Shown piece after piece: positions 1-11,340 of a DNA stretch of 64,000 bases (position 1 is the first letter of the stretch; each line of letters begins with the position of its first letter). Made by a program: the position numbers and the translations under genes. This DNA comes from Oncomelania hupensis (lineage: Eukaryota > Mollusca > Gastropoda > Littorinimorpha > Pomatiopsidae), in contig CM072527.1 in NCBI GenBank assembly GCA_036898135.1, positions 30,753,555 through 30,817,554 of the forward strand, written 5' to 3'. The notes below the pieces were generated by a model. The model was not told the origin of the DNA. It searched no databases and saw nothing but the letters and a program-made list of their open reading frames with translations.

Positions 1-230
1 GGAGCCGGGTGCTGCCTGACGGGACTGCGGCGTCGCTGAACGCTGCGGGTGTGAAGTATTACAGTGACCTGATCAACGCACTGCTGGCCAACCACATCCA
101 GCCCATGATCACGCTCTACCACTGGGACCTGCCGCAAGCCCTGCAGGACAAGGGCGGATGGATGAACGACGACATCGTCAACCTCTTTGGCGATTACGCA
201 CGCGTCTGCTTCCAGCAGTTTGGCGATAGG
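1..230 (+). CDS. GH1 beta-glucosidase/lactase-like gene, first visible exon (5' partial)
   Basis: First of seven exons (1-230, 508-688, 1167-1409, 1608-1740, 5707-5888, 6305-6408, 10877-10993) of a glycoside hydrolase family 1 enzyme, which cleaves beta-glycosidic bonds by a retaining mechanism. The exon encodes the LPDG, YYSDLINALL and TLYHWDLPQALQDKGGW blocks, typical of the middle of the N-terminal half of a GH1 barrel, and ends FQQFGDR just before a GTAAGA donor. The frame is open at base 1, so about 100 upstream residues lie outside the window. The sequence most resembles animal lactase-phlorizin hydrolase/klotho-type GH1 domains; the natural substrate cannot be told from sequence. With a single domain and no membrane segment at the end, it is probably a secreted or luminal enzyme. 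Confidence 0.9.
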
Positions 231-507
231 GTAAGACGACGGGGATTTTTTCCCTTCATTTCTTGGTGAATTTTAAAAGAAGAAGAAGAAGATGAAGAAG
301 AAGAGAATGAACAGAAGGAGAAAATAAACGAGGAGCAAGAGAAGCAGGGACGTGATTTTGGGTGGGGCGGAGTGCGTGGGGGGCGGGGAGGGGAGGAGGG
401 GGGTCAGAAAAAGATTGAGTATAGTTCACTTTCAGAAGCATTGTTGTTCGTCTAGTGCCTGGAGAGTGGATCAGACTCTTTTAAAGCTGTGCTAATGTGG
501 CAGACAG

Positions 508-688
508 GTGCCACTGTGGATCACTTTCAATGAGGCCTTTGTGGTGTCGTGGCTGGGATACGGCATTGGAATCTTTGCACCTGGTATCCACGATCCGGGT
601 TCGGGAGTGTACAAGGTAGCCCACAACATCATCCGCTCCCACACCAAAGCCTACCACATCTTGAAAAACGACTTCAGCCACTATCCAG
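508..688 (+). CDS. GH1 gene, exon with the acid/base glutamate
   Basis: Begins after a CAG acceptor and continues in phase 0 from the previous exon, joining GDR to VPLW. It encodes WITFNEAF: the Glu of the GH1 TFNE motif is the general acid/base catalyst. Most GH1 enzymes have TFNEP, and here the Pro is Ala. It continues through GYGIGIFAPGIHDP and the NIIRSHTKAYHI helix and ends at a GTAAGA donor with one base left over. Confidence 0.9.
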
Positions 689-1166
689 GTAAGATGACCA
701 TTATACTTCATCCAGCTCACTTCGCCGGTCAGCACTTGCACAAAATATCACAGGGCACGCTTGGATTCGGGGTCATCCAGGATTCTCTTTGCTGGAAATT
801 GGGATCTAAGTCAAAAGGAAATTCAGCATCCACGTCCACATTTACACTGGGGTAATTCTGGATTGACCTTAATCGAAGCTTGCCCTTTGATAAAATACAT
901 AGACCTAAATACCTCAAAAGGAACCATTCAACCATGATATCACATAACATGGGTGGAATTTCTTTGGAAGTGGGGGCAAGCGAGAGAGAGTGTAAAACAG
1001 CTAGAGATTTTGAAGCAAATAGGTTGCATCATTCTTTTCTACTTCTTGACTATAAATATGAAATATAACGTATAATCGTATAATACAATTTTAAAACAAA
1101 GAAAAGTACACACAAAGGAAAATGTTCCCAGCGCTGTTCTCAATTTGAATAAAATACCAATCGCAG

Positions 1167-1409
1167 GGAAGATCGGCATCACGCTGGACATAGAATGGAA
1201 GGAACCCCTGACTCTCAGGCAGGAAGATCAGTATGCAGCTGACCGAGCCATCCAGTTCAAGCTGGGCTGGTTTGGCAACGCCATCTACGGTGGCAGCGGC
1301 GACTACCCTGAAGTCATGAAACAGGCCGTGGCACACAAGAGCCAGCAACAAGGTCTGACCACTTCCAGGCTGCCAGCATTCACGGACGAGGAGAAAAGAC
1401 TCAATAAAG
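1167..1409 (+). CDS. GH1 gene, third visible exon
   Basis: Acceptor TCGCAG, donor GTAAGA; enters in phase 1 and leaves in phase 1. It encodes GKIGITLDIEW, the DQYAADRAIQFKLGWF block, GGSGDYPEVM and SRLPAFTDEEK, all in the GH1 family order and spacing. There is no stop or frameshift. Confidence 0.9.
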
Positions 1410-1607
1410 GTAAGACAAGGAGTGTGGAGCTGGAGGTTAGAAAGCTTTACAAAGGGTTAGGGATTGCAAGGAAAGCAGAGGTGGATGTGAACAAGAGGCA
1501 AGCTAAAGGATGGAACTGAAAGCAGAGACCGTATATCTATAAAAGATGTAGGAAAGTAAGTTTCCATGCTACGGTAGAACCTGAGACCCACTTGTGTGTA
1601 TGTGCAG

Positions 1608-1740
1608 GTGCCTATGATTTCGTGGGAATTAACCACTACACAACCAACCTCATCAGCCAAAAGATCAACCCCAATGCCAATGACATCAGCTACGAAAATG
1701 ACCAAGATATCGACTCGAGAGCAGATACTTGCTGGGCAAA
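1608..1740 (+). CDS. GH1 gene, fourth visible exon
   Basis: Acceptor GTGCAG and donor GTAAGT. It encodes GAYDFVGINHYTTNLIS, the GH1 DFVGiNhYTT motif that lines the sugar-binding cleft, followed by a variable loop. It leaves two bases (AA), completed by the first base of the next exon 4 kb downstream. That intron holds a SINE and a decayed mobile or multi-copy protein gene. Confidence 0.9.
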
Positions 1741-2339
1741 GTAAGTTCTTAGAGCAAGTGCCGATTTTAAGTTGGCTTCTGATTCTGACAGATTCTTTGC
1801 TGTTTTCTCAAGCACCAAGAAGTGTGTACACAGCCTATTATATACCGTGTCATTTACGTACAATTGCTGCCTCCGGCTCGAAGCTTTCGCACAACATACA
1901 CAACCCATAAAACAGGAGTTCACTGATATAGTCCAATCCAACAGGTTTTTTGAAAGTAAGTAAATCCTATAAAAATGATAAATATTCTAATTTACTCTTT
2001 AAAGTTGTGTTTACAACTGAAGAAAAGTCCCACGGAATCGAAGGGGTATGAATATGCTTATTTTACCTTTTTAAAGCGAACTATTTTTTTATGCGAATGC
2101 ATTGGGGAACCCCCATTTTTACCGCCCAGATTGTTCCGCATGACGTCAGCCAAGTGATGAAATGTGCGTACGTGACAATGTCAATGGCAGTGTTAATACA
2201 CAGGCTGGGAAGTCTTGTCTCTCGTAGGCCTCAATTACATACTATACATACTATACTACGTACGTATGTAGGAGGGGAAAGAAAAGACTTCATAGCCTGT
2301 GGTTGATAGATGCATATAGTATAGGTCATCTTATGGCAG

Positions 2340-2590
2340 ATGCAGGATTGCACGAGGCATGGTGGTCGAATGGTTAGAGCGTTGGCTTGCGGATCGGAAG
2401 GTACCGGATTTGAGCCCAGGCCGGGCATTGTGTTGTGTCCTTGGGAAAGACACTTTACTCTCGTTTCCTACTCCTTTGGATGAGAGTAGATGTGTCGCAT
2501 ACATTACATCATAACGGACTTTAAAGATCCTGACGCTCATGTCCTAGACGGGTGAGCGCCGGTAACATGAACACACCCAGCATGCACCTT
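2340..2590 (+). mobile_element. SINE family A, 5' two thirds (tRNA-derived head)
   Basis: The head looks like a tRNA: an A-box-like GTGGTCGAATGGTTAGAGCG near 2360 and a B-box-like GGATTTGAGCCC near 2406. A core with TGTGTCCTTGGGAAAGACAC follows, then a body ending CACACCCAGCATGCACC. The body is shared with 51807-51951 (inverted) and 53330-53450. It lies inside GH1 intron 4, just upstream of the decayed multi-copy gene. Confidence 0.75.
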
Positions 2591-5159
2591 GGTAAAAAAA
2601 AGTGCCATAATGATCAACACGATTGATTGTGGGCATATACGGCAAGACAAGACAAGGGTAGTTTGTGCATCAAATTCTGCAGTTCACATCATTACTGGAA
2701 AGGCTTATTCTAGGGCAATTAGAGCACATTTTCTTGTCGAAGCAGCATTGAGTGCAATATTTGTAAGCACTTCCTTCAACATGTCATGGCTGTTGCTCCA
2801 TCCTGACTCTTTGTCCAATGATTACAATCCAAGGAAGGAAAACGGTGATTGTCAAGAAGAAGAGTCACTTCTACATAATCCTGCAGATCTTGACATAACA
2901 GAGTCTGTTGGCAATGATGACTTGGATGAGGCTCTTTTTGAATCACTGATGCAAAACAACAAGAGATGCTTCAATACATCCTGTATTAGGACGCATCAAA
3001 GCAAAGTTGGAAGATTTCAAACAACAATGTTCAAGTAGAACGAGCAAGCTATGGATTCAAGAAATGGTACACCTCTCTTCGCACAGCAATATAGGCTGAG
3101 AGAACTGGAGACTTCAAGCTCCATCTATCTGCTGTTGCCAAAATGTTGCCCTATTTTGCTGCTTCAGGGCACAACCTCTACACCAAGTCGGCCAGGCTGT
3201 ACTTACAGCAAATGATGGAGTTGAACAAAACCTACCCAGAAGTCTATCACGATTTCATGGCAGGCCATCACGTGATGAGGAGAAGCGATCGCTATTGGGC
3301 CGGTCTGTCGTGTGATCTGGTGATTGAGCAAACTTTGATGAGGACGCTGACGTCAAATGGTGGCCTAACTAGAGGGCGGGGAATGGGCGAACGACAAAGG
3401 CTTGTTTGGCTTCCCTCTATGCCTGCTTGTGCAACAGCAAACCAGTGGATGCAATCCTTGACGCAAACAGAGTTCACAACAAGTGAACAGCAACAAAGAT
3501 TCTTCTAAAATAAGGCAAGAGAAAGACCCACAAAGAAACTTTGACAGTCATCAACTATGTTTCATCAAGAAATCCGTTTTGCGCTGACAGGAGTCTTAGG
3601 TCTATTGCTACTGGCCAAGCAGCTGACTCATCTGTCAATGCTGACCAAGCTGTTAAAATTGGTCAGCGCATTCTCCAAGGGATGACGGGTCAATCTCCAG
3701 CTGACGTGACGTTAAAGAAAATGGCGACAAAAACTGGAGTGACTATTGGCCAGGAAATGGTGCAAGTGGATCCGCAGTTATTGTTTCAAAGGTTGGTGCA
3801 AGTCGCTGGGAATTATACCAACAGGCTCGAAGAAATGTTTTACTATGGACTGGCCAATGTACCTGCCTCATTGTTTGATGCGACAGGATTCCCCAGAAAA
3901 GCCAACAAACATACTCTTGCAGGATTTCTCTGGTCTGCTGTCAATGAAACTGCATCCTTGCCAAGAGAAAATGTGAAATACGTTCTCGATGGTGGATCCC
4001 TTTTGCATCGCCTTCCATGGCCCAGAGGATCGTCCTACAAAGATCTAACAGAGATGTATGTCAGCTTTATTGCTAGGAAACATACACTAGCTACAATCAT
4101 TTTCGATGGCTATGTTGATGGCCCAAGTACCAAAGATGTTGCCCATCTTCGAAGAAGCAAAGGCATGATTGGGAAACATATAGCCTTTGATCCTGACATG
4201 ATCCTCTGCGAGACGAAGGAAATATTCTTGGCCAACTGCGAAAACAAACAGCAGTTTACTCATCTTTTGGCTGAAGCATTCGACGCAAACAAATTTGTCA
4301 CATTCCATGCAAAGGGAGATGCAGACTGTATAATATAATTGTCGCCAAAGCTCTAGCGTCTGCAAAAGAATCGACCACTGTTGTTGTCGGAGAAGACACT
4401 GACTTGCTAGTTCTACTTCTGCACCATGTGGAACCAACAATGCATAATGTGTTTCTTTACATCAGGTTCCTACAAGAAGAACAAGGTGTGGGACATAAAG
4501 GCAAATCAGAAGCGACTTGGGACAACAGTCTGTAATAACATTCTTTTTGCCCATGCATTCTGTGGATGCGACACGACATCTCATCCCTTCAACATCTCAA
4601 AATCACCCACAGTCAAGAAGCTTGATTCAGGAGAGCTCCTGGATGAGGCTACAGTATTCAATGATAAGATGTCAAGTCATGATGCTGTTGCAGCGGCTGG
4701 TGAGAGGGTATTTGTTCACCTGTACAGTGAAAAACGTTCTGATACCTTGACCAAACTGCGGGTTGTCAAATATGAGCAAAAAGTGTCTGCAAGCTATACA
4801 CAAATCCAAGCTAAAGTGCTTCCCCAACAGCAGCAGCAGCTGAATTCCATGTCTACAGAACATTCTACCAAGTCCAGGAGTGGCTGAGTCTAGACAGAGA
4901 CCATGGTCTATCACCAATGGATTGGGAATAGAAGTTACAGGAGGGCCGGCTACTTCCAATCATAACTAATAAGCCAGCTGCTCCATAGGATATTTTGAAT
5001 GTTATCCGCTGATGCTGCTAGAAAGACTGCTCAACTGGCAGATGCAGATGCAGAAAGCACGGACTTACGTGCACCATAGCTTGTGGAGAATGCCGCGGAG
5101 TCAGCTGCACAAACTCTGTGGTTCAGCTGGATGACGAGTCGGATTCTGAGAGCGACTAA
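2591..5159 (+). pseudogene. Decayed copy of a multi-copy protein with PIN/FEN-like motifs and a Cys-rich tail
   Basis: Pieces of one long protein lie in order but in shifting frames: 2760-3040, 3143-3508 (FAASGHNLYTKSARLYLQQM, SDRYWAGLSCDLVIEQTLMR), 3541-4338 (LPWPRGSSYKDL, IFDGYVDGPSTKD, GDAD), 4335-4480 (VVVGEDTDLLVLLL), 4450-4887 (KVWDIKANQKRLG, FCGCDTTSHPF) and about 5040-5159 (CTIACGECRGVSCTNS, then ESDSESD and stop). The acidic GDAD, DTDLL and GCDTTS motifs are spaced like the metal-binding residues of PIN/FEN-type 5' nucleases; that link is inference. I recall similar predicted proteins in many copies in invertebrate and fish genomes, without an assigned function. At least three frameshifts make this copy dead. 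It sits inside GH1 intron 4. Confidence 0.7.
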
Positions 5160-5706
5160 GGTAGACCACTTCTATATTCTACTGGAAAACTAATCAATTG
5201 CATGGTTATTAATTTCTGTTTTTCTTTATTTCGTGTGTCTTCCTTTTAACTAATTTTTTTTCTCTTGTAAATTACATAGAAGTCGACTTTTACAATCGAG
5301 ATCAAGATTTTTACGATCATCGGAATCTCGCATTTATACCCCTATGTTAATTAAATTTTAATCCACATTCAGATTTAAAATTGACACAGAAAGTTTTGAA
5401 ACAGATTTTCGGACTGTATATGTCAAGAGCTTTCATTTGACATGCAACATGATATGGTTTTGAATTAAATGTTTATTTCAAGTAATTTCCCTTTGACGTT
5501 TTGAAGTGTGAAAAAACATAAGCACCAAAAATCATGTTTCAGACCCTTTTTTTTTACTGGGACTTTTTATAGGTATTTCCTCATTGCTTAAAGAATTTTT
5601 TTTTACTGCATAGCATTTTTATAGGAATGAGTTGCTTATTTGGCTATTTATTTCATTACTGGGACTGGACTAATACCTTACTGAAAGCCGAATCTGTAAT
5701 TCACAG

Positions 5707-5888
5707 CACAGAAGCTGACTGGCTGAAAGTGAACTCTTGGGGTCTACGCTACATCCTCAACTGGGTCAAAGACCACTGGGGCAACCCTCCTATTTACATC
5801 ACGGAGAGCGGTCGACCTGATGAAGCGGGCATCAACGACGTCAACAGAATCTACTACTACAGGAACTACACGAACGAAATGCTCAAAG
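5707..5888 (+). CDS. GH1 gene, exon with the nucleophile glutamate
   Basis: The acceptor is the first of two nearby CACAG sites; the second would give a stop, so phase decides the start. It encodes TEADWLKVNSWGLRYILNW, then NPPIYITESGRP, then DVNRIYYYRNYTNEML before a GTAAGC donor. In GH1 enzymes the Glu of I/VTENG is the catalytic nucleophile. It is kept here, but the following Asn is Ser (ITESG). Both catalytic Glu residues are therefore present, so an active enzyme is plausible. Confidence 0.9.
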
Positions 5889-6304
5889 GTAAGCCGTGTC
5901 CATTCAGTAACCCTTTAATATTTAAGTATATGTAGTTTCATGGTCCCAAATCATCTATGCTTCTTGTGGACATTCGAAAACAACCTTCATTGTTAGCTCA
6001 TGTGGGCCAGTCCTTTTGTTATTGCCATCAAATGTTAGAACGTATTGCTCTGAGAAAAGAAAGTTGGATCCCTTTCACCACTTCAGCATCACAGCCACAG
6101 TATAGCAGCCTCATCGAGGACCAAGGGGGATTGGTTTGAATTAGGCGCTGATTTAAAACCATTCCTATTTTTCATTAAGATGCACAATTCTGAAACTTAT
6201 AGCTATGAAGCTAAGCTGGCAGACTTAATTAATCTTCGCTGAAGATCATTAGTTTCCAATTTATTAAATGAATTAATGGAACAAGGATTAACTTGCCTCC
6301 ACAG

Positions 6305-6408
6305 CAATCAGACTGGACGGTGTGAACTTGAAAGGCTATACAGCATGGTCGCTGATGGACAACTTCGAGTGGACGTCTGGCTTCTCTCAACACTATGGCC
6401 TGTATCAG
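6305..6408 (+). CDS. GH1 gene, exon 6 (WSLMDNFEW block)
   Basis: Acceptor CCACAG, donor GTAAAC; enters in phase 1 and leaves in phase 0. It encodes [20 protein letters not shown] followed by [15 protein letters not shown]. This is the GH1 segment that binds the -1 sugar through the conserved Trp and Glu. A decayed second copy of this exon lies 1.8 kb downstream at 8093-8195. Confidence 0.9.
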
Positions 6409-6439
6409 GTAAACTAACTTGACCTTTCTTCCCTGTTCA

Positions 6440-8093
6440 CAGCTATGAAGCGCCATTTGTAATTTAAATGGTTATTGTCATTATATCTATAGAACATACA
6501 TTTTACCTGTATAAAAGATATGGTATAATTATAAAATGAATTATATACCTATAAAATACATTCTATAGCAATGCAACACTTTTTATAGCAATAAAGCAAC
6601 ATTTTTATAGCTACAGACTACATTTTACGATATACAAGAGATCATACACGAATCGTCACACCGTTTGTAAATATTAAAGACAAAAAAACTATTTTATTTA
6701 TAAACAAAACATTTTATAAGTAACCAATTCATTTTATCTATAAACAAAACATTTTATAAGTAACCAATTCATTTTACCTATAAACAAGTCATTGTATCTA
6801 TAAACAAGTCATTTTATAGCAAAAACGATCTATAAAACTTCCTTTTATCTGTAAACACTTCATTGTATAGCAACAACGAGCACTTATATCTATAGAATAC
6901 ATTTTATAACACGTACAATGAATTGTACCTGTAGAATGCATTCGCGACAATTATTTTCCAGTCGGCGCCTTACAATAATTTTATACTAACTTTCTCATTG
7001 TATAACTGCTTCTCTCCCTTTGAATATTTTTATTTTGTAACGTTCTAAGCGATGCAAAGTTGCTATGCGGTGCGCAAAGATGGCTGACGTTTTTTTTTAA
7101 TTCGTTTTTTTTTAAATTAAAATTTAAGTCCCCGGACTTATTAAGCGTATAGGGGACGATTGGTTAATAGGTACATTCAACCAATTCAACGAAAAAAGGC
7201 CCCCTCCCCCCTCCTGCACGTATGCGCTGGGCTCTCGCCTTTTCATGTGTAAGTGACGTTGCATAAGCTAAATTTAGATAGCTAAGGCACGTGTAGGGAA
7301 TTCCCGCTAGGCCTATATCGACTTCCCGCGATGTCAACAATCTCCAAGGTAACAGTTACGATGGAAGCAGGTTTGCCTTTGTGCTTATCGATAGTTTTTC
7401 AAGACGACCAAAAAATAATTGGGACAGTCGAGACTGACAATGATGTTGCTGATGTTTTATCAGCATTTCACTAGTATGGGCCTCGCCAATTTATATAGTA
7501 CACTAGTATGGTCCTTGCCATTTTTTGTAGTAGACTTTAATGGTCTTATGGTCTTTACCATGTTGAGTCGCTTAGAAGTTTACAAGTAGTCTACACGAGG
7601 ATGGAGTTGCTTCCCTGGAATCAGCAATTCGAAAGTCAGTATACAATTAATGTCATGCGCCGAATGTAAAATAATGCTCCGAATGCATTCTACAGGTAAA
7701 ATGCATTGTATATATTATAACATTTATTTTATAGATATAAAAGCTCTTTGTTGTTATAAAATGAATTGTTTACCTATAAAATGAATTGTTTATGTATAAA
7801 ATGTAGTGTTTAGAGATAAAATGAAGTGTTTAGAGATAAAATAGTTTTTTCGGAATAATATTTACAAACGGCGTGATGATCGCGTATGATTTCTCTTGTA
7901 TATTGTAAAATGCAGTCTGTAGTTATAAAAATGTTGGTTTTAGCTATAAAAAGTTTTGTATTGCTATTGAATGTATTTTATAGACATAGAATTCATTTTA
8001 TAAGTATACAATATCTTTTATACAGGTAAAATGTATGTTCTATAATATATATATAATGACAATAATGATTTAATTTACAAATGGCGCCTCATA
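6440..8093. mobile_element. Foldback element with long inverted repeats in GH1 intron 6
   Basis: The left arm (about 6440-6975) and right arm (about 7650-8093) are imperfect reverse complements over 400-500 bases. Both begin with a GGCGCCATTTG-like end (left CGCCATTTGTAATTTAAAT, inverted on the right) and share in order ACATTTTACCTGTATAAAAG, TTTTTATAGC and CCGTTTGTAAATATT. The arms are packed with CTATAAAAT-type short motifs. The 680-base centre has no gene. It resembles a non-autonomous foldback or MITE-like transposon; I cannot name the superfamily. Confidence 0.75.
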
Positions 8094-8195
8094 CTAAACT
8101 GGATGGTGTGAACCTGAAGCGTTACACAGTGTGGTCACTGATGGACAATTTCGAGTGGACCTCAGGCTACACTCAACAGCTTGGTCTATTAATTT
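8093..8195 (+). pseudogene. Dead duplicate of GH1 exon 6
   Basis: Same strand and frame as exon 6 (6305-6408): [20 protein letters not shown] followed by [12 protein letters not shown] and a stop. The bases match exon 6 closely across its core. The acceptor (CACAG in the real exon, CATACTA here) and the donor (CAGGTAAAC, here TATTAATTT) are both lost. It abuts the right arm of the foldback element. Confidence 0.85.
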
Positions 8196-8449
8196 AATTA
8201 TTCACGCCTAAGGCAGATTGACGTCACGCTCAACACTGACAACAAGAAATTTCCTTCATGCTCGCTAAATATACTGACAAAATACACAAAAACATACACA
8301 CTCTAACACATAAGTAACTTACGATTTAGTTTAAACACAGTTTATAGAAGAAAAAGCCAACAGGCCGTAGTAGGAAGGTAGATCTGAAAAGGCAAGTGAC
8401 GTAAGCAAAACAAAACAAAACAAAAAAAAAGTTTGCAATGACGTCAGAT

Positions 8450-8774
8450 TTTTTTTTTTTTCAAATTAGAAAAGATCAAAATAATAGGCACATGAAAATT
8501 GACATCGAGGCCAGCATTCCGTTTTGGTGTTCGTCCACATGACGAGGGCTCTTTGAGCTAGCGGTAACCTAGCGGTCGGAGATTTGAGTGGTGGGTAACC
8601 ACGTCAAAAGCGGCAAAAGCTTTGCGGCTAGCTAGCTTGCACGAAGCTCGGTTTAGTATTTTGTCACAGTAAATTGGCAGGATAACTACATTTAATATAA
8701 CTTTGCTGACCTAACTGACTGTAGTGACATTGAAGGATAAGATTCTCGAGACTTTAGTTTGTATTTTTATTTAG

Positions 8775-8821
<47 letters not shown>

Positions 8822-9110
8822 TTACAAATGAGAAAAGATTAAAATAATAGGCACAATGAAATTGACCTCGAGGCCAGCATTCCGTTTTGGTGTTCGTCCA
8901 CATGACGAGGGCGCTTTGAGCTAGCGGTAGCCTAGCGGTCCGAGCTTTGAGTGATGGGTGGCTAACTCAAAAGCGGATGGCTGTAAGCTCGGTTGAGTAA
9001 TTTGTCGCATTAAATTGGCAGGAAAACTACATTTAATATAGCTTTGCTGACCTGACTGACTGCAGTGACATTGAAGGATGAGATTCTCGTGACTTTAGTT
9101 TTCCACAATG
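8450..9110 (+). repeat. Tandem duplication of about 300 bp
   Basis: Bases 8460-8758 and 8822-9105 are two copies of one unit. Both contain GAGGCCAGCATTCCGTTTTG, CGTCCACATGACGAGGGC, GAGCTAGCGGTA and TTTGCTGACCT in the same order. The copies differ by scattered substitutions and small indels, and a (TTTA)n tract lies between them. Neither holds a convincing exon. Confidence 0.85.
8766..8824 (+). repeat. (TTTA)n microsatellite
   Basis: About 14 near-perfect TTTA units separating the two tandem copies. Confidence 0.95.
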
Positions 9111-9723
9111 TTCATATACGTTTCGATGCATTGTAGGCCTACTTTTAAAACCTAATGTTGCTTACTATTCTTTTAAGATCGACATAGCATGTGCTATTAA
9201 AACAACAGCAACAACGAAGGATGAAGATTTAAAACGAATGGATCTGTTGGCGTTGGTCATTTACTGTTCACCCTCTCCTTCCCTATCCCATCCCCCCACT
9301 TTTATCTTTCTCTCTTGTTCCCCTTCCCTCTCTTCTCCCTCTTCCAGACCTGATAGTGATCTAAGAGAGGTTTCCGCGGAACGTGCGACTATGTCACGCC
9401 TTGTGACAGACATTTTGAAGTCCAATGAGTCTGATGACGTCCACAAATCCACAACTTGAACGGCGAAAATATATACACAGAAACAGTCAACACTGCACCA
9501 CTATTCCAAAACAAAGTATGGCGTTGCAAAACCGGAAGCGAGTAAAGCAACTTTCGTCTTCCAATACAAAACAACAACAAAAAAACAAAAAAAACATTTT
9601 AATGTTCGTGGATTGTTTCGCATTTCTTTTTTTTTTTCCCCGTTCTCGTTTTCGCGGATTTCCGCGATTTCGCGGAGAACTATCAGGTCTGTCTCCACCC
9701 GCTCTCTTTCTCTCTCCTATTTC

Positions 9724-10494
9724 TGTCCTCCATCTAGCTGTCCTCCATCTAGCTGTCCTCCATCTAGCTTTCCTACATCTAGCTGTCCTCCATCTAGCTT
9801 TCCTACATCTAGTTGTCCTCCATCTAGCTTTCCTACATCTAGTTGTCCTCCATCTAGCTTTCCTACATCTAGTTGTCCTCCATCTAGCTTTCCTACATCT
9901 AGTTGTCCCCCATCTAGCTTTCCTACATCTAGCTGTCCTCCATCTAGCTTTCCTTCATCTAGCTTTCCTCCATCTAGTTGTCCTCCATCTAGCTTTCCTC
10001 CATCTAGCTGTCCTTCATCTAGTTGTCCTCCATCTAGCTTTCCTCCATCTAGCTTTCCTTCATCTAGCTTTCCTCCATCTAGTTGTCCTCCATCTAGCTT
10101 TCCTCCATCTAGCTTTCCTTCATCTAGCTTTCCTCCATCTAGTTGTCCTCCATCTAGCTTTCCTTCATCTAGCTTTCCTCCATCTAGTTGTCCTCCATCT
10201 AGCTTTCCTTCATCTAGCTTTCCTCCATCTAGTTGTCCTCCATCTAGCTTTCCTCCATCTAGCTGTCCTTCATCTAGTTGTCCTCCATCTAGCTTTCCTC
10301 CATCTAGCTTTCCTTCATCTAGCTTTCCTCCATCTAGTTGTCCTCCATCTAGCTTTCCTCCATCTAGCTGTCCTTCATCTAGCTTTCCTCCATCTAGCTT
10401 TCCTCCATCTAGCTGTCCTCCATCTAGCTGTCCTCCATCTAGCTGTCCTTCATCTAGCTTTCCTACATCTAGCTGTCCTCCATCTAGCTTTCCT
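9724..10494 (+). repeat. 15-bp minisatellite, about 51 copies
   Basis: Unit TCCTCCATCTAGCTG with variants at two positions (G/T and C/A/T). All units keep an exact 15-base register over about 770 bases, with no indel that I can see. The first third alternates two variants in a 30-base pattern; the rest mixes three or four variants. Because 15 is a multiple of 3, frames on both strands are open through the tract. These are repeat artefacts, not genes. It lies in GH1 intron 6. Confidence 0.97.
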
Positions 10495-10876
10495 CTTCTC
10501 GGGCTTCCCTTCCCCCTCTTTCCTTTTTTTGTTGAGGTTTTGGAATTCATTATAATTATATCGTTTTGCATTGTAATCATAATCCTATTTGTAACATATA
10601 TATATATATATACATAGCCCTTAAGGGGGAAAACGTAATGTTTTGACATGTTTCAATTGCATCCGCAGCCAGCAGTTTTCAAGCATTGTTGTTGAATTTG
10701 AACCCTTAGATATCGCGTTTTCTCTTTTCCATGCTATGGTGCGCTCATAAAAATAATGATATAAAAATAGCAACTTGAAGAAGCGGCTGGAAACATGATC
10801 GATGTGAACAAGCTGAGACACGTTGAAGGTGCTGCTTTGACATCTTGTTAATCCTTTTACGACATTCATATTTCAG

Positions 10877-10993
10877 GTTGATTTCAATGATCCCAGACGA
10901 GGAGTGACGCCCAAGAAGTCGGCCACGTTTTACAAGACCTTGGTCCGAGAAAATGGATTCAGAAGGGACAGTACCCTTATGGGGAACTTTTAA
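10877..10993 (+). CDS. GH1 gene, terminal exon
   Basis: After a 4.5-kb intron, a TTTCAG acceptor leads in phase 0 to VDFNDPRRGVTPKKSATFYK. This fits directly onto HYGLYQ of the previous exon as in other GH1 proteins. The reading frame stops with TAA 38 codons in, only about 14 residues after the end of the GH1 fold. So this gene has a single GH1 domain at its C end, without the membrane anchor of vertebrate lactase. Confidence 0.88.
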   Translation, partial: VDFNDPRRGVTPKKSATFYKTLVRENGFRRDSTLMGNF

Positions 10994-11340
10994 CTATGGA
11001 CAGTTCTGTGTCAAATATACAAAAGTATGAGCAATTATATTTAGTATACAACGAATACAATGGCAGTCATACTGACACTGTTATATTCCATTCTGAAGCG
11101 TTAATGTATTCAGCATAATGAGTAGACTACTTTGCACACGATGCTTTGTGTATTATTACCATTGCTCATTGTAATTTAAGCCGATTGATTGACTATTTGA
11201 TAGTTTTCATTGGCGTGCTTTGGTCTTCTAACCGTCTCAAATTTGTGATAATAGTATGTGTTCTTCCATATATAAAATATTTGCGTTGGCTTGGTGCTTA
11301 TAAGTACATTATGGTCTTTTCCTGGAAATCTTTATACATT

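Noticed and set aside
9425..10649. Three long overlapping frames (310-376 codons) rich in PPSS, HLAFLHL or GGKLDEGQL repeats.
   Set aside because: They are readings of a 15-bp minisatellite whose unit is a multiple of three; no splice or start context supports coding.
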